A stretch of 64,000 nucleotides of DNA from Immersiella caudata (lineage: Eukaryota > Ascomycota > Sordariomycetes > Sordariales > Lasiosphaeriaceae), in NCBI GenBank assembly GCA_030512335.1, contig JAULSU010000004.1, forward strand, positions 372,001-436,000, written 5' to 3'. Each line of letters starts with the position of its first letter. Positions within the stretch are counted from its first letter, which is position 1. A program made the translations under genes and the position numbers. Positions 55,240 to 64,000 of the stretch are shown here, piece after piece. Under the pieces are notes generated by a model. The model was not told the origin of the DNA. It searched no databases and was given only the letters and a program-made list of their open reading frames with translations.

Positions 55240-56897
55240 ATGACGACATTTACGAAGATCTCGGAGGATGAGCGGCCCACTATTACCGTTGACGCTCGCA
55301 ATGTCATATCGAGAATATCGGATTACACATATGGTGGTTTCACAGAGTTGGTTTGCCCCTGGGTAGTTGTTTTGATGCTCAGGGGGGACTAATTTGGATT
55401 TGTTCAGGCACATGGGACGATGCATCTATGGGGGCATCTACGATCCGGGGAATCCGCTGTCGGATGAGAATGGGTTCCGCAAGGATGTCATTGAGGCGAT
55501 GCAGGACTTGAAGGTGCCTGTTGTTCGGTATCCTGGGGGTAACTTTGTTGCTACTTACCATTGGATGGACGGCGTCGGGCCGCGGGATCAGAGGCCTAAG
55601 AGGTGAGCTACATTCTGAACGGGGGTGGACCTGGAGACTGATGTATGGTCGTTCAGGCCCGAACTCGCCTGGCAAGGAATCGAAACCAACCAGTTCGGCA
55701 CCGACGAGTTCATGAAATGGTGCAAAATAGTCGGCACCGAACCCTACCTCTGCCTCAACATGGGAACCGGCACCCTCGACGAAGGTTAGTAACCAAACCC
55801 CCTTTACCTACCCCTTACTCACCTCTCCCCTAGCCCTCGCCTGGCTCGAATACTGCAACGGCGCCAAAGACACCCACTACGCCAACCTCCGCCGCGCCAA
55901 CGGCCACCCCGCCCCCTACGCCGTAAAATACTGGGCCCTCGGCAACGAAGTCTACGGCCCTTGGCAAATCGAACAAACCACCCCTCAGTCCTATTCCCAC
56001 AAAGCCCACCAGTGGGCCAAAGCCCTCAAGCTCCTCGACCCTTCGATCCAACTAATCCTCTGCGGCGAATCCGGCTTTTCCTCCTGGGACGCCCACGTCA
56101 CGCGCGCGTGCATCACGCCTGCAAACTTGATCGACATGTATAGCATCCACCTCTACACCTCTTCCGACAACCACCTAGAAAACGTAACCGCCCCCCTCGC
56201 AGCTGAGCGCGGAATCCAAATGGCCGTATCCCTCATCGACCTAGCACGCATCGAAAACTCCATCCCCCCTTCTATCCCCCGACCTAAAATCTGCTTCGAC
56301 GAGTGGAACGTATGGGATATGTTTCGCTCACCCGGCGAAGCCGGCGCAGAAGAGAAGTATACACTCTCCGATGCGCTGGCTGTGAGTGTCTGGTTGAACG
56401 TATTCGTCAGACAGGCGAGGTATATCGGTATGGCGAATGTAGCGCAAAGCGTAAATGTCATTTCGCCGTTGATGACGACGAAGGACGGGATAGTCAAGCA
56501 GACTACGTGGTGGCCGCTTTGGCTGTTTAGTAGGTTCATGCGGGGGAAAACGATAGGGGTGAATTTGAGATGTGGCGAGTATGAAGGGGGGACGAAGCCA
56601 GGGTGGATTAGGGGGGCGGTGGATACGCCGTGGTTAGATGTTAGTGCGGCGGTTGGAAAGGATGGGGTGGTGAGTTTGGCGGTGGTGAATATTTGTGGGG
56701 AGAGGGATAGGGAGGTTGTGGTGGAGGGGATGAGGGGGGTGGCGGAGGTTTGGGAGGTGAGTGGGAGGGAGGTGGGGGTTACGAATGTGGAGGGGATGGA
56801 GGAGGTGAAGGTTAGGGAGGGGAGGTGGGATGGGAAGGGGGCGTATACGTTCCCGAGGCATTCGTTGACCATGTTGAGGTGGAAGGCAGATGTATAG
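55240..56897 (+). CDS. GH51 alpha-L-arabinofuranosidase
   Basis: Predicted 497-residue enzyme that removes arabinofuranose from arabinan or arabinoxylan fragments. Exons are 55240-55346, 55408-55602, 55657-55784 and 55834-56897; the introns have GTTGGT, GTGAGC and GTTAGT donors and CAG/TAG acceptors, and the sum is 498 codons. The retaining pair is visible: acid/base E182 in YWALGNEVYGPW and nucleophile E299 in KICFDEWNVWDMF. Other family blocks are RYPGGNFVATYHWMDGVGP and IDMYSIHLYTSSDNH. There is no signal peptide, so this is the intracellular type (as in bacterial GH51), acting on imported oligosaccharides. The last exon changes from CCC/CTC-rich to GGG-rich codons after about 56500, a pattern also seen in other genes here. 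Confidence 0.93.
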
Positions 56898-57004
56898 CAC
56901 TTGGTTTTGTCAGATTCAGGGGTTGTATTTTAGTTGTCGTGGAGTTTTGTCTCTCTAACATCTGAAACGCCTGTCTAATCCATCGCAGTAATCACCTTCT
57001 TCTG

Positions 57005-57006
<2 letters not shown>

Positions 57007-57047
<41 letters not shown>

Positions 57048-57064
57048 TGTGTGTGTGTGTGTGT
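57007..57064. repeat. (GA)n(GT)n compound microsatellite
   Basis: About 39 bp of GA followed by about 19 bp of GT lie between the convergent GH51 and monooxygenase genes. Confidence 0.95.
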
Positions 57065-57090
57065 AGAGATCGCTACCACAATGTCAACGC

Positions 57091-59803
57091 TCACTTCTTC
57101 CCTCCAGTCTTCCCTCCCTTCTCCTTACCAACCCTCACGGCTTTACCACTCTCATCCCACTCATACCCCAACTCCCTATTCCGCTCCCTCGCCTTGTCCT
57201 CTGTCATTGCAGCCCAATGCCTCCTCGTCGCCAGAATCTCCTCCCGCCACAAGAACCCCAGTCCTACCGTCGCAGCTGGACCCAACGCCACCAACGACAC
57301 CACCGCATACCCCAGTATCTTGCCCCATCCCATACTCAACATCCCCGCATGCTTGGTATCCCAAAACAGATATCCCAGCCAAAGCAACGTACTCCCAAAC
57401 AAGAAAGCTTGGTCAAAGCGAAGAAACTCCCCTGCGAAGGTCACCAAGTCAGGTGCAGTCTGAGGGGAGTGCAAAGGCGGGAGGATCTCCGCTGCGAGGG
57501 TGCTAAACGAGAAGTTGGACTTGACGATGGTGTACACCCAAAAGAGAGCAGACTGCGCGGAAAGTAAACCGATGGTGGTGCGAATCGTCTTCAGATCGCG
57601 CGTGACGTTGTGGATGCGATCGTGCTTGGTCGTGTCGTCGAAGAGGCGGAAGAAGAGGTGGGATGCCACGGGGGACAGCCAGAGGGGGTAGAGCTGCCAG
57701 AAGAAGTTCCACGCTACGCGGTCTTCAAAGCGGGGAGTGAAGAAGGAGAGGTAGAGGGGCATTTGGTAGGTGAGGATCACGGCGGGTAGGATGGACTTGG
57801 TGTAGGCGATGCGGGTGAGGCGCATGTCGGCGGCTTTGAACTTTTCGATGGGGCTGAGGGTGTAGTGGAGGAGGTAGTAGAGCGGGGAGATGACGCCGAC
57901 GCCGATGAATTGGCTGGAGAGGGTAAAGAGGAGGGGCAGTTGGGCCGGGGTGAAGGTGTTGGCGCGGCGGGCGGATTCGATGAGCCAGATGGCGAGGATG
58001 AGGCCGTAGTCGGAGAGGAAGAGGAGGGCCTGGTAGGAAATGTTGCTAATGTCGAGGAGGACAGGCGAGAAAAAGACGACGATCGGGGCGAGGGCGTTGT
58101 CGAGCCATTCGAGACGGTAGAATGTGGTCGGGAGAGGTGCATCTGTCCAGGGAAGCTTGTTGGTCTCGAGGATGGAGGTCGCCCAGGGGATCATGGGATC
58201 TGGCGCCATGAGCTTCGCGGCGGAGAAGCAGAGGAAGAGAAAGGGCAGAGCGAGCGCAAAGCGCTTGAGCTTGCTTTCCTTCATTCCGTCGCCTTGGGTT
58301 GGGTTGTAGGGCATGTTGACTTTTGCGACTGAGCGTCGTGGTATGGGGAGATAGTTGATGGCGGTAGCTCCGACGACCATTTCCGCCTGGAGGTCGGCGA
58401 GAGTGTCTCCAAGGTAAGGGATGAGGTGGCTCATGATTTTGAGCTTTTGCATCGCTTGGATGCGCGTCACGTCAGCTGACACCCGCACCATCTGATTGGT
58501 TCGTTGTTGGCGAGCATTCTGATAGGTTAAAAATCGCTCCCTGATCTGACTTTCCGACGGGTATCCCTCGTCGAGCATCTCCTTGATCGTACTCGCAAGA
58601 GCAGCAGCGCTCTCAATGGCCGTGTTTCCGCCGTATCCAACATTGGGCGTCATCTTGTGGATGCTGTCGCCAACAAGAGCAATCCGACCATGAGTCCAAA
58701 TGTCAAATGTCCCTTCCTCCAGCACAACGAGGTTAGCGGCGATGGTGTTCTTCCACAGGGCCTCGAAGTTGACTCCGGGTCGAATCTTCATGTCGAAATG
58801 CGCCTTGGCAAACTCTTCCGTCTCTTCCTTTGAGTAATGTGGAAACCCGGTTCCCCGGTACGCCTTGTCCATCTTTTGGAAGATGAAATAGTACGTCCGC
58901 CCTTCTTTGCAGCAGACAACCAAAGAGCTTCGGCCGTGGTCATAGCCATACTCGCCGTCGCCGATCCTCACGCCTTTTGCCATCATGCAGACGCCAAAGA
59001 GACACTGGTACTCGGCTGTAAGGGCCTGTCTGTCCTTGCGCACAACCTCTGGGCGCTCCTTGGCGGCGAGATCCCACACGGCCTCGCGCGTCTTGCTGTA
59101 GACGCCGTCTGCTCCCAGTAGGACGTCCCCCTTGTAGGTTGTCCCATCTCCGCAATTGGCGGTTACCCCATCGTCTGAGTGAATGACGTCGATGAGCTTC
59201 TTGTTCAGCTGGATCTTTTTCTTGTCTCTGATGCCGTCGTACATGATCTGGAGGAGTGCCCGTCGGTCGCCAAACGAGAGCTGGTATCCGGTCCTCGCGG
59301 TTTGCAACTGAGCAAAGTCGGAGCCGGGAGCCAGGGGCTTTCCATTGTTATCTCTGTCAAAGACCTCCTCGAGCGGTATCTGTGAAAGTGTTAGAGTCGT
59401 GGTTCCCGGTAGACGCGGGGATGGCATACCGTTGAATTGAAGAACGGTTCGTAGAAACCGAGCTGGTCCAGAATCTACTCTCGTGTTAGCAAACCCCATG
59501 TGTGACCGGGAGAACAGGCAGCTCACGCGACAGCCATTCGGGACCATGCAAATCGACGCCCCAGAAACCGGAGCAATCTCGCTGCGACGCTCAAGCAGGA
59601 CGTAATCCACGCCGCCTCTCTTCAGAATCCTTAGCACAAGTTCCCACAGCAAAGAGCAGATCAATGCGCACAAGGCTAGTGACGAAGAGGAGAAAGAGAC
59701 ATCGAGCAAATCAACGAACCTCCAGGGCGTTGGCCAGAACCAGGCCAGCAACCCCGCCGCCGGCAATGATGACGCGAAATCCGATTTTCTCCTCGACATC
59801 CAT
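57091..59803 (-). CDS. FAD monooxygenase fused to an eight-helix membrane domain
   Basis: Predicted 836-residue two-part protein. Exons are 59803-59720, 59619-59527, 59474-59430 and 59379-57091 (837 codons). Residues 1 to about 435 are a PHBH-fold flavin monooxygenase like PaxM: the FAD dinucleotide motif is VIIAGGGVAGLVLANALE (exon 1), then VDYVLLERRSEIAPVSGAS, the DG motif LLGADGVYSKTR (about 163) and the GD motif IALVGDSIHKMTPNVGYGG (about 307). Residues about 446-815 form a polytopic region with around eight hydrophobic helices, for example LPFLFLCFSAAKLM, LLFTLSSQFIGVGVISPLY and LFWVYTIVKSNFSF. The C-terminus is basic. PaxM-type enzymes epoxidise prenyl chains in meroterpenoid and indole-diterpene pathways. 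Some fungal cyclases are small membrane proteins, so the fusion could epoxidise and then cyclise. That last step is inference. Confidence 0.87.
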
Positions 59804-60893
59804 GGTATCTTTGAAATATCCGGTCACGCCGGTTGAGCAATTCAAGAGTAGCGCCGAGCGAGGGAAGGAACGAAGCGGTCTCGAATTTGGGGCGTCAGAC
59901 GTGAGCGCGGTTGCGAAAGGCAACGGTTGACAGAGAAAGGATTTGGGGTCTTGTTGACCGAGAGGAGAAATCCGAACCCCTCGATGACCGACTGAACGAG
60001 AGATGAGAGACGGGATGCCGCCCAAGTTGAGCACCCGTGCTGTGTATCTTATACCCCCAAACCAGAACCCTTCACTGATTCCCTGCCACCCCAAAACAGC
60101 TATGAGGCGTTAGGTACATGACGCATACCACCACATCCAATATCTGACATTGGTTACACACACCTGTACGAGCTGCATTCGTCCCGTCCATCTGCCATAG
60201 CCTCCGCCTCCATCCTGAACAGGAAACTAAGTCGGCACTCGTTCTTCAGAGCAGTATTCATCAGGGTCGCAGCCCTGAGTTGCCCAAGTCACCAAGTACT
60301 GATTGTATCACCCGCCAGGCCAATTCGATAAGTCGAGCTTTCCTGCCGAGCTGCCTGCATTGCAACGTCTTTTTTTCGCGGCAGGGGAAGGGTTAAGGTG
60401 GGCGGCTGAGTAACGGACCCGGAGAAGCAATGAAAGGGAAGGGGGTCATTATGCTCCCGCAATTTTGATGCATCATCGGGGCGCGTACTGCGTATAGTGC
60501 GTACCGAGTCGCTGACGTTTCCGGATTCCCTGTGGCTCGGATGCAAAGGGATGCGGTGTTCTGGTTGGAAGCGCACCCGGCTGCATGGGGAACGGGTTCA
60601 AGCGCAGTGGTGGTGTGTTTTGGGGGATGGTGGGGTAGCACGGTGCTGTCGGGGTCAGTGAGTCAATTCGCACCAGAGGAAGGTGGCTGGGCTGGTCGTC
60701 ATTAGCCGGATCTTGGACGTCCTCAACACCGTCTTCCAGGAACGCGGATCCTTCCGACACGCCTAGCAGCGTACCCGTAACGGCAAACAAGAAGTCGATT
60801 TGGGAATCCTTTCTTTTCACAGAAGTTTAGCCTTTCCAGAGAGACCGCAAAAAAAAAAAAAAAAAAAACCGTGTATTTTTTCTATCTCTAGTA
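59804..60893. promoter_or_regulatory. Promoter region of the monooxygenase
   Basis: About 1.1 kb upstream of the monooxygenase start and downstream of the secreted-protein gene. An A run lies at about 60849-60868. No coding frame was recognised. Confidence 0.4.
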
Positions 60894-62009
60894 CTAACAA
60901 CCCAAGCAAAAAACAGTCCCCAAAGCAGGAATCCCACCCAACCCCGAAGCAATATTAGCGATATCCTTGATATGCGAATCGCAAAAGACGCCGCAAAACC
61001 CATTAACCCTCGTACAACTAACCTCCCACGCAACCTCGGCCTGCAACGTAACCGCATCGACATCCTCCTCCGGGTAGACCCTTACCAGCACCTTCCCCGT
61101 CGACGGATACTCATACACGGTGTAATCAACAACCCTGTCAGGCGTGCACGGCATGCTGGGCGCGCATATCCCCGCAAAGCGTTTCTGGACGTTTTCCTTT
61201 GTCTTTGCCACGACGGGCGCCACGGCGTCGGTGAGGACGGATGCGAGCACGTCGGTCTTTTCTGGGACGGTAAAGGTGCAATCAAACGAGATTTTGCAGT
61301 TGTCGCCGATAGGGTAGGTCGAAGACTTGCATTGGTTTCCCTCGATGGCGTCGTGGATATGGGCGAATGCGGCGGCGGGGGTCAAGTTGGGGGTGGCGTC
61401 GTCGGTGTCTTCTAGCCAGAGTTTGATTTGGGTTTTGGACATGGTGAATTGGGTTTCTTTGATCTGCTTGGGGGGTTCGGGCTCCGGTTGAGGAGGGGGA
61501 GGAGGAGGAGGCTCATGGTAGCAAATGTAGGCGATGGTGCATTGGGTGTTGTCGGCGAGGGTGAAGGCTAAAGCGCCGTGCTCGCCCCAGCATTTGAAGG
61601 GGTTTGCGTCGTAGGAGTGCATGGCACTGCCGGCGTACGCTTTGCCGGTGTCCCAGTCTTTGGTGTCCGGGTCGATGAAGACTTGGAATGTGTCTCCGTT
61701 GGGGAAGTGGGCAGAAACGCCGGAGTTTCTCCAGGGGTAGGAGCCGTCCCACGGTACGTTGACGATCATCTCCGGCTGGACTGTGTTGCCATCTACCGTG
61801 TGACCGGATGGGTAGTATGCCATTTGGCGGGACGATGAGCCTCCGTTCGGGAGCGTTCCAATGCCGCAATCGACAAGGACGAGTTGTTCATGGGGGTTGA
61901 AGTCCCGGCGGATGATTGATGCCATTACTTGACAACCTTCGAGGAGGATGGCCGTAGCTGAGAGTACCCTCATTGCGAATCTTCGCGAACGGCGGTTTGG
62001 TGGGTACAT
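60894..62009 (-). CDS. Cysteine-rich secreted protein of unknown family
   Basis: A single-exon protein of 371 residues from the ATG at 62009, or 359 from the ATG at 61973. The latter gives MRVLSATAILLEGCQVMA, a modest signal-like start. The middle has regularly placed cysteines (VLVDCGIG, NPFKCWGEHG, NTQCTIAYICYHE), then a Pro-rich hinge (PPPPPPPQPEPEPP), then a second cysteine-bearing part (NQCKS, NCKISFDCTF, ICAPSMPCTP, CTRVNGFCGVFC). It ends in a hydrophobic GTVFCLGC. The two-domain layout with a proline hinge resembles secreted fungal proteins, but I recognise no family. It could be a wall-bound or host-facing protein. It lies between a monooxygenase and a secreted GH43. Confidence 0.7.
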   Translation of the reverse strand: MYPPNRRSRRFAMRVLSATAILLEGCQVMASIIRRDFNPHEQLVLVDCGIGTLPNGGSSSRQMAYYPSGHTVDGNTVQPEMIVNVPWDGSYPWRNSGVSAHFPNGDTFQVFIDPDTKDWDTGKAYAGSAMHSYDANPFKCWGEHGALAFTLADNTQCTIAYICYHEPPPPPPPQPEPEPPKQIKETQFTMSKTQIKLWLEDTDDATPNLTPAAAFAHIHDAIEGNQCKSSTYPIGDNCKISFDCTFTVPEKTDVLASVLTDAVAPVVAKTKENVQKRFAGICAPSMPCTPDRVVDYTVYEYPSTGKVLVRVYPEEDVDAVTLQAEVAWEVSCTRVNGFCGVFCDSHIKDIANIASGLGGIPALGTVFCLGC

Positions 62010-62752
62010 GCCCCTGAATGTCAAGTCGAGAAGTCAGCTGGCTTGCTCGGGCTTGAGTGATTGCGTTGAGGGTTGTCAAAATTGCGACGACCTGCAGCCC
62101 CTTTATACATAGAATTCACCGAGGTGAGTCTAAGCCCTGCCTGCCGCCTCGAGCTGGGACTGCACAAGATACCTCGGCTCTAGCTGAGCAGCCGAGCAGC
62201 CGGTGTAACATGTGGACGAGACAGAGCTGGTACGTGTAGCCGATGTGTTCAGAATGGTGCCAGTGTGACCGACCGCAAGCTTGCCTGTTACACTTGACTA
62301 GCACTGCCGCCTTCATACGAGGCCTCACTAGACATAGACCCTCAATTTGAAGATGATATCAGGCCACTTATCTCAAGTTTTCAACCTTGTGCTTCGCGGT
62401 GATAGCTTACTCAATACCCCGTGGTACTAGAGGGCTGAGGGTGTTGGGCTCCCAGCGACTTTGGGTATCCCATTCGATCGACGCCGCACTTCGTGGAGGA
62501 GTCAACTCTAGTGTCCGTGAGCGACCGGACCGTTTGCCCTTCGCTTCATGTTGTTGCCTTTAGTTTAGACTGATGCGTCTAATCGGATGTGCTCTTTCTA
62601 GGCGGCGTCGAGGATGCACCTTTCAGTGAGGCCAACGGGGCCATCAATGTTTGCACCCAAACCATCGAAACCTTCCTGGGTGCAAATAACGGTGTCAATG
62701 TTCAAAACCCCTATCCCAAGCCCCTTTTGTACAGCCTTTTCTACAACCCTAC
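62010..62752. promoter_or_regulatory. Intergenic, promoter of the secreted protein
   Basis: About 740 bp between two minus-strand genes. No further gene or repeat was seen. Confidence 0.4.
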
Positions 62753-63814
62753 CTACTCAAAAAACTTAAAGCTATACCCCATATTAGTACCCTCCCCCGG
62801 CACATTCGCCCTGCTATACGTCGTCTCCCCCCACCAAACAAAACTCCCCGTATACCACGCCCTATTTCCCCAGTTATACTCCGTCCCCTTATCCACCCCA
62901 TGGAACATAAACGGGATATGTTCCGAACCCCCCGGACTCTTATGTACCTCCCCATCCTGCAACACAAAAGTGTGATGTCCCGGCCCATCAATGAACAACG
63001 TCGCATCCCACCCCCTCATCATCCTATCCTGATGCGATCCAAAGAGACATCCATTGGATTTATACCAATCCCATACATCCGTCGGATCCCCTCCTCTTCG
63101 CAGCCGTAGGTCAGCGAGACAGTACTTGTTGTCCCAACTCCCGTTCGCAGAGTACACAATGTGCAATTGTCCATCCGGATCGACGATGGCCTGCGGTCCC
63201 TCGTTGATGCGCGGGCTGTCACCTTGTTCCCAGGGCTCTCTTGGCTGCGAGATTACGAATCGCGGTCCGACGGGCTCAGAGGGGCCGTCCATGCGGCAGA
63301 TGTATAGCGTTTGTTCTTGGTTCTTGGCTTCGCTCTCCCAGCCGGACCAGACAAACCATCCTTGGCCTTCGAATACGAAGAAGAGTCCATCGATGGCCCA
63401 TTGGTCGTCTGGCAGTGCGAGTTTGGTCTCTGCGGAGTAACGGCCGAGTGGGTTGTCTGCGGAGATGACGTACATGCGGTGTGCGGCGTTGCGTCCGGCG
63501 GAAAAGTGGATGTAGGTGCGGCCTAGGTCTGTGACGATCTCGGGCGCCCATACGTCTCCGCGGTTGGCCGTGTCGGACCAGACGCGCTCGCGACGGACGC
63601 CGGGAGCTCCGAGGCCTTCGAGGGTAGCGGATTCGCGGACCCAGATGGCGCCGCCATCGGACTCGGCCGAGTAGTATGTGTTGTTTACTTTGATGACGGT
63701 AGGGTCTGCTGCATTGGGCCGGACTTTGGCCGCAAGGGTGACGGAGAAGAACGAGAGGGTGAGGACCAGGAGGGCGACGATGCGACTCGTAATTGGAGGG
63801 TGATGGGAAGCCAT
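62753..63814 (-). CDS. Secreted GH43 glycoside hydrolase
   Basis: A single-exon 353-residue secreted five-bladed beta-propeller hydrolase. The ATG at 63814 gives a clear signal peptide (RIVALLVLTLSFFSVTLAA). The inverting catalytic trio is visible: base D37 in RPNAADPTVIKV, pKa-tuning D142 in WAIDGLFFVFEG and acid E205 in RINEGPQAIVD. GDVWAPEIV is the usual second-blade motif. GH43 members act on arabinan, xylan or galactan side chains; this one cannot be placed in a subfamily by eye. The C-terminus is short, with no carbohydrate-binding module. Together with GH51 at 55-57 kb it suggests stepwise arabinose release: secreted GH43 outside, GH51 inside. Confidence 0.9.
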   Translation of the reverse strand: MASHHPPITSRIVALLVLTLSFFSVTLAAKVRPNAADPTVIKVNNTYYSAESDGGAIWVRESATLEGLGAPGVRRERVWSDTANRGDVWAPEIVTDLGRTYIHFSAGRNAAHRMYVISADNPLGRYSAETKLALPDDQWAIDGLFFVFEGQGWFVWSGWESEAKNQEQTLYICRMDGPSEPVGPRFVISQPREPWEQGDSPRINEGPQAIVDPDGQLHIVYSANGSWDNKYCLADLRLRRGGDPTDVWDWYKSNGCLFGSHQDRMMRGWDATLFIDGPGHHTFVLQDGEVHKSPGGSEHIPFMFHGVDKGTEYNWGNRAWYTGSFVWWGETTYSRANVPGEGTNMGYSFKFFE

Positions 63815-64000
63815 TTGTGAGATGCCAGTTAGACCTGGGCCCGGGGCGATTGGCAAGGTCGGACTGGGACTCGGGAGGGATTTGGAATGAGAAAAGTGAT
63901 GGAGAGAAGGGCAGAGGTCAAACCATGGTAACTTCGATGAGGTGATGTTTTTTGGGGTTTGACCCCCTGAGAAGGATCGTGAGGCGAATTGTGTTCTTCG
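63815..64000. promoter_or_regulatory. Promoter side of GH43, window edge
   Basis: The last 186 bp are upstream of GH43; no site could be assigned. Confidence 0.4.

Noticed and set aside
1..64000. CRISPR arrays, operons, integrases, transposase genes
   Set aside because: The organism is a eukaryote and no regular spaced repeats or transposase motifs (DDE, reverse transcriptase) were seen.

Overview
The window is nuclear DNA of a filamentous ascomycete (Pezizomycotina, most likely Sordariomycetes). The genes are compact. They are interrupted by 43-102 nt introns with GT(R)NGT donors, CTAAC/CTGAC branch sites and CAG/TAG acceptors. Several families are typical of these fungi: a HET-domain protein, C2H2 and Zn2Cys6 fungal_trans regulators, an ABCC transporter, GH51 and GH43 enzymes, and a PaxM-type flavin monooxygenase. 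No operons, CRISPR arrays or prokaryotic signals are present. Exon joins below were worked out by hand from splice signals and reading-frame arithmetic. All multi-exon models close in frame, but none is checked against transcripts.

Layout. 0-2.4 kb: a decayed Zn2Cys6 transcription-factor gene whose in-frame stops are all TAA/TAG, as expected from RIP-like C-to-T change, followed by a frameshifted GFA-family gene. 4-15 kb: a secreted FAD-linked oxidase, a C2H2 regulator and a large ABCC transporter, which may be the edge of a secondary-metabolite locus without a core enzyme here. 16-30 kb: conserved housekeeping genes, namely ceramide glucosyltransferase, tRNA-splicing endonuclease subunit SEN2, a PLP aminotransferase, SGT1, lanosterol synthase ERG7 and, divergent from ERG7, the meiotic SPO11. 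SPO11 appears to have lost one splice acceptor. A degenerate 21-bp tandem array lies just past SEN2.

30-33 kb is gene-poor and damaged: a second decayed coiled-coil gene, other remnants and a T11-A9-G17 tract. 33-45 kb: a HET-domain protein, a YAR1-like ankyrin protein, a tRNA-like gene with a long insert, an APH-type kinase, an S9 peptidase, an MFS sugar transporter behind a long (CT)n leader, and a secreted SGNH hydrolase. 45-53 kb: an eight-exon P450 with a GC-AG intron, an F-box-like protein and a disordered protein. 53-55 kb shows nothing coding. 55-64 kb: GH51 arabinofuranosidase, a flavin monooxygenase fused to an eight-helix membrane domain, an unknown cysteine-rich secreted protein and a secreted GH43 enzyme.

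How the genes fit together. The intracellular GH51, secreted GH43, secreted SGNH hydrolase and sugar porter suit growth on plant cell-wall polysaccharide. ERG7 and ceramide glucosyltransferase build membrane lipids. The flavin monooxygenase/membrane fusion is the best candidate for unusual chemistry, probably epoxidation plus cyclisation of a prenylated substrate, but this is inference. The decayed genes, all with CAR-to-TAR type stops where a stop is present, suggest a genome with active or past RIP.
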